64,000 bases of DNA, taken from contig NZ_CP097289.1 of assembly GCF_023498005.1 (NCBI RefSeq), positions 1,240,001 to 1,304,000 of the forward strand. The letters are read 5' to 3'. Every line of letters starts with the position of its first letter. Positions within the stretch are counted from its first letter, which is position 1. This document shows, piece after piece, positions 49,999 to 59,707 of the stretch. The notes under the pieces were generated by a model. That model saw only the letters and a program-made list of their open reading frames with translations, did not search any database and had not been told where the DNA came from. Position numbers and translations under genes: made by a program. This DNA comes from Streptomyces durmitorensis. GTDB lineage: Bacteria > Actinomycetota > Actinomycetes > Streptomycetales > Streptomycetaceae.

Positions 49999-51188
49999 AC
50001 GGGCTTGTCCAGGCGTTCAGCGACGGCCTGGCCGACCGCCTCGACCAGGTCGCTCAGCCGGTGGGCCTGCGTGCCGAGGCCAGCGAGCTGTTCGGTGTTG
50101 GGGCCGACCCGCAGGACCCAGGAGAGGGTGGACTCCTCGTCCCCGTAGGTGCGTTCCACGTCCGGGACGTACTGCGCGAGGCGGTCCACGGCTCCGCGCA
50201 GGTGCCCGTTCTCCCCGGTGACGGGTTCCTCGAACGCGGCGACATAGCTGATGGGCCGGGTGGTGCGCAGTTTGACGATCACGGCGTCGGGGAGGGTGTG
50301 GTTCCCGAACGTGTTGATCTTTCCGGTCGGCAGGGACTCGAGGAAGCTCTGTACGAACGCCTCGACCGCGCGCCGCACGGGCGCGGTGCGCGGTTCCTCC
50401 TCGCGCAGGCCCTCGCCGAGGTTCTTGGCGAGCTGGTGGACGCTGAGCGCCGCGTAGCGGTAGAGGGTGGAGGAGTTGAAGTCGACGGTGCCGATCATTC
50501 CGGCTCCGGATTCCGCGTCGGTGTTCTGATCGTCCACGGCCGTGTAGTAGTCGGATTCGTTGTCCACGCGGTGCACGCTGATGGCGTGGGCGACCTGGAC
50601 CGCGGCATCGACGTTGAAGTCGGCGGAGTCGGCGACCATGCGGCCGAACAGCGCGATGTCGACGGAGTGCCGGGTATCGGCGATCTCCCGGGCGCGCGCC
50701 TTGTTGTCCTTGTCCTTGAGATAGGTCTTGATGTCGGCCGCGCCCTCTACGGCCAGCGCGGCCAGACCATCCAGCTGGCGTGCGCTGAGGAACATCAGGT
50801 ACTTCGACTCCGGTGCCGCCTCCTGGCCGCCGTCCTTGGCGGCGTCGGCCTTCCGCTTGGGTGCCTCGATCTTGGAACCGGTGGCCCCCTGGATCACTTC
50901 GGCGGCGAGCTGGAGGGCCTCGGTGCCATCGATGGCGGGATCGAGGGCGGTGATGCGGGCGGCGAGGACCTCGGCGACCTTCTTCGTCCGTACACCCAGT
51001 TCACTCGGGTCAAGGAGGTGCTCCTGCCCGAAGTAAGTGCGGGTGGCGCGCTTCCAGGCTTGGCTGGACACGCGTGCGCGGGGCACCCCGCCGTAGACGG
51101 CTGACTTCGGAGCGCCGGTGTCGTCCCGGTTGAGGTTGCTGGGCGGCACCGTCTGCAGCGCGTGCACGTCTAGGAAGATGCGGTTCAC
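49995..51188 (-). CDS. cas7: Cas7e/CasC backbone subunit of the complete operon
   Basis: A 397-residue Cas7e. It begins MNRIFLDVHALQTVPPSNLN and has GAPKSAVYGGVPRARVSSQA, then DIALFGRMVADSADFNVDAA and GTVDFNSSTLYRYAALSVHQ. Six copies normally line the crRNA in Cascade. A Lys/Asp-rich insert occurs near residues 120-135, as in the other copy but shorter. The gene overlaps both neighbours by 4 bases. Confidence 0.95.
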   Translation of the reverse strand: MNRIFLDVHALQTVPPSNLNRDDTGAPKSAVYGGVPRARVSSQAWKRATRTYFGQEHLLDPSELGVRTKKVAEVLAARITALDPAIDGTEALQLAAEVIQGATGSKIEAPKRKADAAKDGGQEAAPESKYLMFLSARQLDGLAALAVEGAADIKTYLKDKDNKARAREIADTRHSVDIALFGRMVADSADFNVDAAVQVAHAISVHRVDNESDYYTAVDDQNTDAESGAGMIGTVDFNSSTLYRYAALSVHQLAKNLGEGLREEEPRTAPVRRAVEAFVQSFLESLPTGKINTFGNHTLPDAVIVKLRTTRPISYVAAFEEPVTGENGHLRGAVDRLAQYVPDVERTYGDEESTLSWVLRVGPNTEQLAGLGTQAHRLSDLVEAVGQAVAERLDKPV

Positions 51189-51880
51189 GAGGCGTCCTTG
51201 TCCATGAGGTCAGTGAAGTCGTCGATGCCGTCTGGAACAGCCGCGGCGTTTGCCTTCTTCTGCTGGGGAGCCCGGTAGGAGTGGAAGGACCGCCCCCAGG
51301 CCCGGCGTACGGCCTCGCGGCCGGTGGGCTCCTGCCAGGCATAGAGCTGCCCCGCAAGGAGGGCGTAGTCCAGGGGGAGGTCCGCACCCCGCAGCAGCAG
51401 GACGAGCTCGCGCAGACGCTGGGCCAGAGCGGGCAGGCCGGGTGCCATACCGGCACGGACGAAACGCTTGCGGATGGGCTCGGCGATCTCGCCCGGCGGC
51501 ATCAACTGGCGCACCGCGCCACCGAGTCCCCGGGGCGCGGTGCGGGAGCCGGGCCGGTGCATGGCCGTGCCGCGGGACTGCTGGTGCAGCGCCCACAAGG
51601 TGAGCGCCACGTGCACCGCGTCCTCGGCCCGGGTCAGTTCGTCCTCGCGCAACGGCCGCCCTCCGTCGGCGGGCCGGTCGTGGAGAGCTCCGGTGTCGGC
51701 CAGCCCCCACAGATCCGGCACCTGGGAGAACTCCTTGCCCGCGCCCCGGCGCAGCCGGGCCAGCGCCCCTACCGCGTGGGACTGGTCGCCCAGATACCCC
51801 CGTTGCAGCGGGACGACGATGTCGCTGGTGAGCGTGCTGACACGCTGCGCAGGGGTGGTCGTTGCGGTGAGGGTGGTCAT
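51185..51880 (-). CDS. cse2: Cse2/CasB small subunit of the complete operon
   Basis: A 231-residue Cse2-family protein with GYLGDQSHAVGALARLRRGA, LSREDELTRAEDAVH-like LREDELTRAEDAVHVALTLW and IRKRFVRAGMAPGLPALAQR. The terminal part reads AWGRSFHSYRAPQQKKANAA. It is about 37 residues longer than the copy at 37057. Overlaps with cse1 and cas7 are 4 bases each. Confidence 0.92.
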   Translation of the reverse strand: MTTLTATTTPAQRVSTLTSDIVVPLQRGYLGDQSHAVGALARLRRGAGKEFSQVPDLWGLADTGALHDRPADGGRPLREDELTRAEDAVHVALTLWALHQQSRGTAMHRPGSRTAPRGLGGAVRQLMPPGEIAEPIRKRFVRAGMAPGLPALAQRLRELVLLLRGADLPLDYALLAGQLYAWQEPTGREAVRRAWGRSFHSYRAPQQKKANAAAVPDGIDDFTDLMDKDAS

Positions 51881-53577
51881 GCGGGCACCTTGGGTGAGGA
51901 GTTGGGTCCTTGCGCGGAGCCGTCGTCCAGCGGCCGGTCAAAGGGGTAGGGATCGCTGAGCGCTTTGCCGAGGCGGATGTGGAACCACTTGTCGGCGGAC
52001 GCCGAGTTGAGCCACTCGGAGCCCTTGTTCGTCGCCACCACCCGGCCTTCCCACGCGGCGTCGCCCGCCTGGCTCATGAGCTGTTCGCCCAGGCGCCGCA
52101 GGTGCCGGTGGGCTTCCTGCTGCCAGCGGGTGCGGTGGGCGTCGGGGTCCTCGGCTGCGGCCAGGTCGCGTAGCCAGAGGCGGTAGGGGCCGTCCAGGGC
52201 GGAAAAGCCCAGGCTGCGGGCGGCCGCGCGGGGTCCTTCACTCTCACTGCCCGCCGCGCGGGCGAGATACGTGGCGAGATCGCCGAGAGCGGTGACCGCC
52301 CGCTCCGCCTCACTGACCGCGTCGATGGCCTGACGGGCATACACGCGGTCCTGTTGATGCAGCAGCACCACGGCCATGGCCAGCCGATCGTCGACGATCT
52401 CGTCGATCACCGACTGCTGGGTTCCGTAGACCGCCCCCACCACGCGCACCCGAATCAAAAAGCCGCGGGGCAGCTCGCCCTCCGTGACCAGCCGGGCGAT
52501 CCATTCCAGGATTCCCGGCCGCAGCACTCTGGCGGCCTCGCCGCCCTGTGCCGCCTCGGCCCGACCTGCCACCAGGGCTTCGATACCCCGCCAGGCCGAC
52601 CGGGCCGGATCATGCTCCCGGGGCAGGTACACCAGCGGCTCGCCGCGCTTCTTCTCCTGCGCCGGGCTCCTGCGCCAGGCGGTCATCGGCTCGTCGGTAT
52701 GCATGTTGTGCGCGGCGAGCGGATCGCCGTAGCCCAGGACGACGCCATAGGCGCCGTCCGCGTCGAAACGCAGGCGCAGCCGACGCGTCTGCCAGGTGTA
52801 CAAGTCGCGCACGCCCGCCGGACGCGTGCGGCCCGTCGGACCGGGGCCGCACTGCTCGCGCCGCCAGGCCGGAGAATCGTCGGGGGAAAACCGCACGCCG
52901 CTGGTGTCGGCGGCAACCAGATTCAGGAGCAGGGTCTGGCGCAGCGTCTGCCCCTCGGCGAAAACCCCGCCCAGCGTGCCCGCCCAACCGACCCCCAGCG
53001 GATACACCTTGCCGCCCTTGACCCGGTCATCGCCCTCGATCCCAGTCTTGATGCCGGAGGTGTCATAGGCGTGCGCGTGCACGACCCAGCGGGCCGCCTC
53101 GGCGAAGCCGAGCCGCTCGACGGCCGGCATCCGGGAGCTGAAGAACGGCTCCCCGTTGGGCACATCCGCGACGATCCGGTTGAGTGAGAAGACTTCGTCG
53201 CGCACGGTGCGCAACTGTGCGACCTGGAAGAACGGCGTATGCGGGTGCAGCAGGTCGAACCGCTCGCGGTGGTCATCGAGATAGGCCGTCACCAGCGCGA
53301 AGCAGTCCTCGTCGGCCCACAGGCTTGCCCAGTGCTCAGTGTCGCGCGGGCCGCCCAGCGCGTCGTGGGCCAGCGCAAGCAGGAGACGCATCAAGGCGAA
53401 CTCCTGCGTGGGCAAATCCCCTACCACGCCACGGAGTTGTCCCGCGCGGGCAAAGACGTCACGGAGCGACAGTTCGTCCTGAACACCGTTCTCGTCCAGC
53501 ACCGGGATCCAGGGCCGACTGGTCAGGTCGAACGACAACGCTCCGTCTAACGCGCCTGGTCCATCGGATTCAGTCAC
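51877..53577 (-). CDS. cse1: Cse1/CasA large subunit of the complete operon
   Basis: A 566-residue Cse1. The typical N terminus is FDLTSRPWIPVLDENGVQDE, then LSLRDVFARAGQLRGVVGDL; DLLHPHTPFFQVAQLRTVRD and LLQTLLLNLVAADTSGVRFS-like RQTLLLNLVAADTSGVRFSP follow. It recognises the PAM and recruits Cas3, whose gene it overlaps by 8 bases. Comparison of this protein with the one at 35429 is the direct way to ask whether the second complex can still bind Cas3. Confidence 0.93.
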   Translation of the reverse strand: MTESDGPGALDGALSFDLTSRPWIPVLDENGVQDELSLRDVFARAGQLRGVVGDLPTQEFALMRLLLALAHDALGGPRDTEHWASLWADEDCFALVTAYLDDHRERFDLLHPHTPFFQVAQLRTVRDEVFSLNRIVADVPNGEPFFSSRMPAVERLGFAEAARWVVHAHAYDTSGIKTGIEGDDRVKGGKVYPLGVGWAGTLGGVFAEGQTLRQTLLLNLVAADTSGVRFSPDDSPAWRREQCGPGPTGRTRPAGVRDLYTWQTRRLRLRFDADGAYGVVLGYGDPLAAHNMHTDEPMTAWRRSPAQEKKRGEPLVYLPREHDPARSAWRGIEALVAGRAEAAQGGEAARVLRPGILEWIARLVTEGELPRGFLIRVRVVGAVYGTQQSVIDEIVDDRLAMAVVLLHQQDRVYARQAIDAVSEAERAVTALGDLATYLARAAGSESEGPRAAARSLGFSALDGPYRLWLRDLAAAEDPDAHRTRWQQEAHRHLRRLGEQLMSQAGDAAWEGRVVATNKGSEWLNSASADKWFHIRLGKALSDPYPFDRPLDDGSAQGPNSSPKVPA

Positions 53578-56500
53578 TGCTCACCTCGAGGCCGTCGCTC
53601 TGGCTGTAGCGGAGTGAGAAGCCTGCCAGAGAGGTCTGACAATCGGCGTCGAGCACCAGAATCAGCTGACCGGCCAGCCAATGGCTGTCCTTGCTCTGCC
53701 AGGCCGGTACGTAGAGTTCCTCCAGTTCGGCGATCGCACGGTCCATGACCTCGGCGTGCGAGAACTGGATGGGCAAGCGCAGTCCGCAACTGGCCGCGGC
53801 CCGCGCCGCGGCCGCCGCCGGAGGCCGGTCGGTGGGCAGTTCCAGCCCGCCTTGGCCCTTCGCGAGCCAGGGCAGTGTGGCCAGCGCCCCATCAGCACGC
53901 CGCTGCACGACCACCACCTCCAGGCTTTCCTTGCTGTCGCGGACCTGGGCCCGTCCGGCCCGGGTGTCGTCCGCGTCGCCCACGCCCGCGGCGATCCACC
54001 CGATGAGCGGCCGGCCCGGCCGCCCCACCCCATCCAGCCGGAACACCTCCGCCCGCCCGGCCTGCTCTACCCGGTGCTTCGCATGCCGCTCCCACGCCGC
54101 TGCCATCGCATCGGCCCACGCTGCGGGGCCGGCAGGACCATCGGCGTACGCGCCCTGGACCAGGAGGCTGATATCCCCGGGCAACCGCACGGGGCGCCGC
54201 GCTCCCTCCAAGTGGGGCATCAGGACGGCGGCGGAGCGCAGCAGCGCGTACGCCCCGTACACGGCGACCGACCCCCGCACCGGCACGGGCACCTCGCCGC
54301 TCCAGTCGACACCGGTGACCAGACACCGGGCCATACGCAGCCGCTCGGGCCGCTCCGCCTGTCCGTCGCCACGCCGATGGCGGTGCAAGCGCCCCATCCT
54401 CTGGAGCATCAGGTCGACCGGGCACAAGTCGGTGACGAGCAGGTCGAAGTCGACGTCGAGCGACTGCTCGGCGACCTGGCTGGCGACCACGATGTGGGGC
54501 CCGGCCGGGCGCCGCCCGCCCGCTCTGTCCGGCGGCCCGAACCGGGCCAGGAGATCGGCATCCTTCGCCGCCCGGTCCACATCGACGAAACACGAGTGGG
54601 CGACAGTCACGGCCTGATCCCCGAAGCGCTCACGCAGCACCCGGGCGGTCTCCAGAACCCGCCGGACCGTGTTGCGTACGATCAAGACACAGCCGCCGCC
54701 CTCCAGTTCGGCCGCCAGCCGCTGGGCCAGCACCGTCTGGTCGTCGTCGAGCCGTTCCAGATGGACATCGCCACCCCGGGACGAGGCCGCGGTCCCTTCG
54801 GCAACCGGATCCTGACCGGGCGTCACAGCGGTCAGCAGCGGATAGGAGGTGGCCCCAGCCACCTCCTCGAAACCGCCCGCCGCCCCATCGGTTTCACCAC
54901 CGGCTCCGGCGTAGGCTTCGGCGAGCTGACGGCGACGGGCCGAGGGCAGCGTCGCGGACAGCACCACCACCGGCACCCGGTAGGCACCCAGCCACGACAG
55001 CACCCGGTCCAGATAGACACTCATATACGTGTCGTAGGCATGCGCCTCGTCGATCACCACGACCTTGCCCGCGATCGCGAGATGACGCAGCGCCAAGTGC
55101 CGGCTCTTGAGTCCGGCGAACAGCACCTGGTCCACCGTCCCGGCGACGAACGACGCCAGCATCGCCTTCTTCCGCCCACGCAGCCACGCATGAGCAACCA
55201 ACTCGGCCGGAGCCAACCGCATCTCGTCCGAGGGCCGCCACCGCCCCACCTCGCCGTCCACGTCGACGGCAGCGATCTTCTGCCGACCACCGCGCATCAA
55301 CTCGGCGTACTTGTCGTTGAGAGCGGCCTTGGAATGCGCGAGCAGCACAGACCGCCTGTCGCCCTCCTGCGCGGGCAGCCGGTCGAGCCACTCCAGCAGC
55401 CGCGGGAACATCGCGTTCCCGGTCGCCATCGTGGGCAGGGCGAAGAACACCCCGCCCGCGCCTGAACGGGCCGCGAAGATCTCAGCGACCGCGAGCGCGG
55501 CCTCCGTCTTCCCCTCCCCCATCGGCGCCTCAACGATCATCAGGCCAGGCGCGGGCATCTCACGCGCCAGCCGGACCGCGGCCTCCTGCACCGGCCTGAC
55601 CTTCGCCCCCGGCGGCAGATCGAAACGCGACGCGAACACCTCCTGCGCATCCCCGGCCGGCTCATCGGCCCGCCACGGAGCAGGCAACCGCAGCCCACGC
55701 CAGGCCGCGGCGACCCGCTCCTCACCGGCACGGGTCTCCTGCGGGAAATACGGGAACAGGTCCGGATTGCTGGCGATCCAGTCGGCGACGATCACTACGG
55801 CACTGAGCAGCACCTGCACGGGCTGCGACAGCTTGACCGTCCGCCAGGCGCCGAGCCGCTCGCGCACGCCGTACGCCTCGGCACACGCCTCCAGCAACTC
55901 CTCCTGCACCCGCCGCCACAGCTTTTCGCTGGCCCCCGGCGTCCGCAGCAGATGCGGCCGGTCATACAGATCATTGAGCTGTCCGTGCTCCGGCGGCACC
56001 CCATGGTGGCCGCCCGCAACGACCGCGAACTGCCCGCTCTGCCGGGCCGACCAGCCCTGCCGCTCCTCCAGCCACTCGGCCAGCAGCACCTGCCCTGCCA
56101 GCGCATGCGGAGCCATCCCGCGATCGGCCCCGAACTGCCCCCGGGTCTTCATCTCCAGGCCCTGCCGCCGCATCTCGTCGGCAAGCTGATCGACCTGACA
56201 CGCGAAGGCCGGCGTGGCCTTCCCGATGTCATGCACCGCCGCCAGCCACACCACCAGCGACCGGCCGTCCTCAGCCCCGTCCGGCAGTGCCTCAGCCGTC
56301 AGCGCCCGAACGTTCGCGGGCAGCCACTCGTCCCACAACAACCCGGCCACCGCCGCACTGTCATCCATGTGCCGCCACAGCGGCAGCCATCCCTCGGTAT
56401 CCCGGTCGTGCTTGGCCCACACCGAACGCACCGGCCCCGCAAGCCGACCCCCCAGCCCCGCATGTAACTCCCCGTCAGCCGTCATGCCACAGGCATACAC
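53570..56500 (-). CDS. cas3: Cas3 HD nuclease-helicase
   Basis: A 976-residue Cas3. The HD nuclease part has LWRHMDDSAAVA (H44), WLAAVHDIGKATPAF (H90, D91), MAPHALAGQVLLAEWL and VVAGGHHGVPPEHG (H165, H166). The SF2 helicase part has Walker A EAPMGEGKTEAAL (about 324-336), the DEAH-type box VVVIDEAHAYDT and the arginine-finger motif QRMGRLHRHRRG. All metal and nucleotide motifs are intact, so it should degrade DNA recruited by the adjacent Cascade. It is the only cas3 in the window. ATG 56500 or 56485 are possible starts. Confidence 0.96.
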   Translation of the reverse strand: MYACGMTADGELHAGLGGRLAGPVRSVWAKHDRDTEGWLPLWRHMDDSAAVAGLLWDEWLPANVRALTAEALPDGAEDGRSLVVWLAAVHDIGKATPAFACQVDQLADEMRRQGLEMKTRGQFGADRGMAPHALAGQVLLAEWLEERQGWSARQSGQFAVVAGGHHGVPPEHGQLNDLYDRPHLLRTPGASEKLWRRVQEELLEACAEAYGVRERLGAWRTVKLSQPVQVLLSAVVIVADWIASNPDLFPYFPQETRAGEERVAAAWRGLRLPAPWRADEPAGDAQEVFASRFDLPPGAKVRPVQEAAVRLAREMPAPGLMIVEAPMGEGKTEAALAVAEIFAARSGAGGVFFALPTMATGNAMFPRLLEWLDRLPAQEGDRRSVLLAHSKAALNDKYAELMRGGRQKIAAVDVDGEVGRWRPSDEMRLAPAELVAHAWLRGRKKAMLASFVAGTVDQVLFAGLKSRHLALRHLAIAGKVVVIDEAHAYDTYMSVYLDRVLSWLGAYRVPVVVLSATLPSARRRQLAEAYAGAGGETDGAAGGFEEVAGATSYPLLTAVTPGQDPVAEGTAASSRGGDVHLERLDDDQTVLAQRLAAELEGGGCVLIVRNTVRRVLETARVLRERFGDQAVTVAHSCFVDVDRAAKDADLLARFGPPDRAGGRRPAGPHIVVASQVAEQSLDVDFDLLVTDLCPVDLMLQRMGRLHRHRRGDGQAERPERLRMARCLVTGVDWSGEVPVPVRGSVAVYGAYALLRSAAVLMPHLEGARRPVRLPGDISLLVQGAYADGPAGPAAWADAMAAAWERHAKHRVEQAGRAEVFRLDGVGRPGRPLIGWIAAGVGDADDTRAGRAQVRDSKESLEVVVVQRRADGALATLPWLAKGQGGLELPTDRPPAAAAARAAASCGLRLPIQFSHAEVMDRAIAELEELYVPAWQSKDSHWLAGQLILVLDADCQTSLAGFSLRYSQSDGLEVSSD

Positions 56501-56733
56501 GCAAACCCGAGGCCACGGCAGCGATACAGAAAATGCGCACCCCTGTACGAACAGATCATGGAGAATCCGGACAACAGCTCACAGCACGTCGTACCATCCG
56601 GCGTCGCACACATTCGACGCCCAACTCCCCACCAACACCAGGGAATCTACCAACCTCCATGCCCCTTATGCCCGAATCAGCGAAGCTGCTCGAAACCAGC
56701 CCCCGGCAACGGTAGATCCGCAGGTCGCGGAGT
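56501..56733 (+). promoter_or_regulatory. Leader of array F and promoter region of the cas3 operon
   Basis: About 230 bases between divergent cas3 (minus) and array F (plus). The last 70 bases before the array hold GAAGCTGCTC, 42 bases from the repeat, and CCGCAGGTCGCGGAGT touching it, the same motifs at the same spacing as in the leader of array E. The part nearer cas3 is lower in GC (for example GATACAGAAAATGCGC) and should contain the cas operon promoter. Confidence 0.65.
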
Positions 56734-57434
56734 GTGCTCCCCGCACCCGCGGGGATGGTCCCATCATCCCGTCCGCCGAAGCCGCCGGGATCATGTGCTC
56801 CCCGCACCCGCGGGGATGGTCCCCTTGATAGCTGCTCACCGGTCACTCACCAGCGGTGCTCCCCGCACCCGCGGGGATGGTCCCTCGTCTGCGACACGCT
56901 GGAAGCCGGAGCCAAGGTGCTCCCCGCACCCGCGGGGATGGTCCCGGCGATCCCATGGCCCGCATCGTCTTCCTCCTGTGCTCCCCGCACCCGCGGGGAT
57001 GGCCCCTCGGCCTCGCCGATGACGCCCGCCGCCGGGCCGTGCTCCCCGCACCCGCGGGGATGGTCCCCGGCCCTTGCCGAGCGGCTCCTCCTCGCAGACG
57101 CGCTCCCCGCACCCGCGGGGATGGTCCCTCACCGGCACCCCCGAGCGCGTCGCCCGGTACGTGCTCCCCGCACCCACGGGGATGGTCCCCAGAACAGGCG
57201 CTGCGTCTAGGCGCGCATGTCGTGCTCCCCACACCCGCGGGGATGGCCCCATCAAGACCCTGGCCAAGCGCGGTCTCAACAAGTGCTCCCTGCACCTGCG
57301 GGGATGGTCCCGTCGTTGCCGACCCGGAGTTGCGATTCACCCCGTGCTCCCCGCACCTGCGGGGGTGGTCCCGAGCTTTGCCCAGTACCCGGTTTCCGTC
57401 CCGGGGTGCTCCCCACGGGTGCGGGGATGGCCCC
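56734..57434 (+). CRISPR. CRISPR array F, type I-E repeat, 12 repeats
   Basis: Twelve 29-base repeats start at 56734, 56795, 56856, 56917, 56978, 57039, 57100, 57161, 57222, 57283, 57344 and 57406, with spacers of 32-33 bases. The first six are practically identical (GTGCTCCCCGCACCC then GCGGGGATGGTCCC) and later ones vary, so the leader is on the left. In the last repeat the loop and part of the stem are inverted (CCCCACGGGTGCGGGG instead of CCCCGCACCCGCGGGG). Confidence 0.96.
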
Positions 57435-57566
57435 AGCGCCACGACGTGAATGACGGCCCCAGCAGCGGATTCTCACCCACAGCGGACAGGACACAGCCCT
57501 TCTACGGCCCTCCCTGACATCGCCCACGGGTCGGGCGGCTGGCCCTTCTATCCCTATGTGAGTCCT

Positions 57567-57863
57567 CTACGCCGCAGCACTTGAGGCCGCCCGTGCAATC
57601 GGAGCGAGAGTCTGCCCGATCGCCCTTTCGATCGAAATCTGGATGACCACCCGCTCGGGGTCAGGTGCTGGCATACGCCCATATCGCTCTCCGTAGCGAA
57701 CAACGGAGTCCTCGACGGCCGCGGCGTCCATGTAAACCTCCGCCACGCCTTCGAGGGTCGCCCACCGGCCGCCGTCCACTTGGCAGACCGCCACCCGAGC
57801 CGCGTCACCGCCCGCAAGGACGTTGGCGACTTTCCGACTGGATTTGCGAGTGATAACTCGGGC
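57567..57863 (-). pseudogene. N-terminally truncated PPOX-class (pyridoxamine-phosphate-oxidase-like) gene
   Basis: The frame encodes RVITRKSSRKVANVLAGGDA, VCQVDGGRWATLEGVAEVYM and RYGRMPAPDPERVVIQISIE, which correspond to the C-terminal two thirds of small F420- or flavin-dependent PPOX proteins of about 140 residues. Upstream codons (GRRGKPSGRRRADV) are not protein-like and the expected N-terminal strand is missing. It marks the right edge of the island, where the insertion or deletion cut a resident gene. Confidence 0.7.
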
Positions 57864-58041
57864 TACATCGGCACGCCTTCGACCCGAAGGCTTTCCCCGA
57901 CGCCCAAGGCCCCGCTTCCCGAGAACGCGGGGAAAATGTGTCTGACAGCTCCGCCGATCCACTTATCCGTGCAGGTCAGCGGCCCTGCTGGGCACCCCTC
58001 CCGCACGCCCGTACGCCGGGATATCCGGCCCCGAGGCGCAC

Positions 58042-58884
58042 TCAGCGGTCCACGCGCTTCTCGTGCGGTCCTGTGTCCGGGACCTCGCCCACCTCCGCCG
58101 CCGCAGGATCGAGCACGCGCGCCAGGAACGTCCGGGTCCGCTCGTGCTGCGGGTCGCCCACCACGCGTTCGGGCGTGCCCTCCTCGACGATCACTCCGTC
58201 GTCCATGAAGACCACCCGGTCGGCGACCTCGCGCGCGAAGCTCATCTCATGGGTGACGACCAGCATCGTCATCCCCTCCTGGGCGAGCGAGCGCATCACC
58301 GCGAGTACGTCCCCGACCAGTTCGGGGTCGAGCGCGGAGGTCGGCTCGTCGAAGAGCATCAACTCGGGGTCCATGGACAGCGCCCGAGCGATCGCGACCC
58401 GCTGCTGCTGGCCGCCGGAGAGCTGCGCCGGATAGGACTGCTCCTTGTCGACGAGGCCCACCCGCGCGAGGTTGGCCCGCGCGATGCGCTCCGCCTCCTC
58501 CTTGCCGCGCCGCAGCACACGGCGCTGCGCGATGGTCAGGTTCTCCAGCGCCGTGAGGTGCGGGAAGAGGTTGAAGGACTGGAAGACCATGCCGATCCGA
58601 CGGCGTACGCGATCGATGTCCACATCGGGGTCGGTGACCTCCGTGCCGGCCACCGTCACCGTGCCCGACGTGGGCTCTTCCAGAAGATTGACGCAGCGCA
58701 GCAGGGTCGACTTGCCGGAGCCCGAAGGGCCGATGACACAGACCACGTCACCGCGCCCGACCGTCAGGTCGATGCCCTTGAGCACCTCCAGATCGCCGAA
58801 CGACTTGCGCAGCTCGCGCACCTCGATCGCCTGGCCCGAAGGTGCGGGCGCGTCGGGTGCCTTGTCGAACTTCATGGTGCTCAC
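58042..58884 (-). CDS. Polar amino-acid ABC transporter ATP-binding protein (GlnQ-like)
   Basis: A 280-residue ABC ATPase. Walker A is [15 protein letters not shown], the signature [15 protein letters not shown], Walker [17 protein letters not shown] and the switch His in [27 protein letters not shown] (Q loop) is the mark of the GlnQ/ArtP/HisP group that imports polar amino acids. The first 15 residues are a nonconserved extension. It overlaps the permease gene by 4 bases and is the last gene of a binding protein-permease-ATPase operon. Confidence 0.95.
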   Translation of the reverse strand: MSTMKFDKAPDAPAPSGQAIEVRELRKSFGDLEVLKGIDLTVGRGDVVCVIGPSGSGKSTLLRCVNLLEEPTSGTVTVAGTEVTDPDVDIDRVRRRIGMVFQSFNLFPHLTALENLTIAQRRVLRRGKEEAERIARANLARVGLVDKEQSYPAQLSGGQQQRVAIARALSMDPELMLFDEPTSALDPELVGDVLAVMRSLAQEGMTMLVVTHEMSFAREVADRVVFMDDGVIVEEGTPERVVGDPQHERTRTFLARVLDPAAAEVGEVPDTGPHEKRVDR

Positions 58885-59666
58885 CTGGCTTTCGCCGTAC
58901 GGGCCTCGAGCCGCCGCACCAGATGGCCGAGCGGGAGGGTGATGACGAGATACAGCAGTCCGGCGATCAGGATCGGGGTCAGGCTCTTGTGCTCGTTCAG
59001 TGCGTCCCGGCCGAAGTTGGCCAGCTCGAACTGGCCGAGCGAGAGGCCGAGCAGATACACCAGTGAGGAGTCCTTGGTGAGCAGGATTAGCTCGTTGGTC
59101 AGCGGCGGCAGCACGATCCGGAACGCCTGCGGCATCACGATCGACACCATCGCACGCCCCGGTGACATGCCCAGCGAACGGGCCGCCTCCGACTGCCCCT
59201 TGGGCACCGCCAGGATGCCCGCGCGGATCGTCTCGGCCATATAGGCGGCGCCCACCAGACCCAGGGACAGCATCACCGTGATGTCCATGTCGAGCGCGAC
59301 CTCGAAGGCCAGCGGCACACCGAAGCCGAGCGCGATGAACACAAGGAGGGAGGGAATGCCGCGGAAGAACTCGATATAGGCGATCGCGATCCAGCGGTAC
59401 GGAGGCACCGTGGACAGCCGCATCAGCGCGAGGACGATGCCGAGCCCCAGGCCGAAGCCGAAGCCGAGCAGCGTGTAGTAGGCGGTGTTGACCAGCGCGG
59501 TGGTGATCACCTCGGGGAACAGCGCCTTGGCGATCTCCACGTCGAAGAACGCCTGGCGCAGTGTCCCCCAGTCGGCCACCAGCGCGAACACGGCTATGGC
59601 GATGAGCAGCACGGCGTACTGGACGCCGCGGAACAGCCGTGCCCGCCGCCGTCGGGACATGGACAT
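58881..59666 (-). CDS. Polar amino-acid ABC transporter permease (HisM/GlnP-like)
   Basis: A protein of about 261 residues with five or so membrane segments. [20 protein letters not shown] and [20 protein letters not shown] plus [20 protein letters not shown] form the HisMQ-type EAA loop that docks the ATPase. The ATG at 59666 is used because upstream codons are not protein-like and AGGAG is close by; 59660 is equally possible. Its partner genes on both sides define a single amino-acid importer. Confidence 0.92.
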   Translation of the reverse strand: MSMSRRRRARLFRGVQYAVLLIAIAVFALVADWGTLRQAFFDVEIAKALFPEVITTALVNTAYYTLLGFGFGLGLGIVLALMRLSTVPPYRWIAIAYIEFFRGIPSLLVFIALGFGVPLAFEVALDMDITVMLSLGLVGAAYMAETIRAGILAVPKGQSEAARSLGMSPGRAMVSIVMPQAFRIVLPPLTNELILLTKDSSLVYLLGLSLGQFELANFGRDALNEHKSLTPILIAGLLYLVITLPLGHLVRRLEARTAKAR

Positions 59667-59707
59667 ACGTGCAGAACTCCTCTGGTCAGCCGTTTGAATG
59701 CTTGAGG

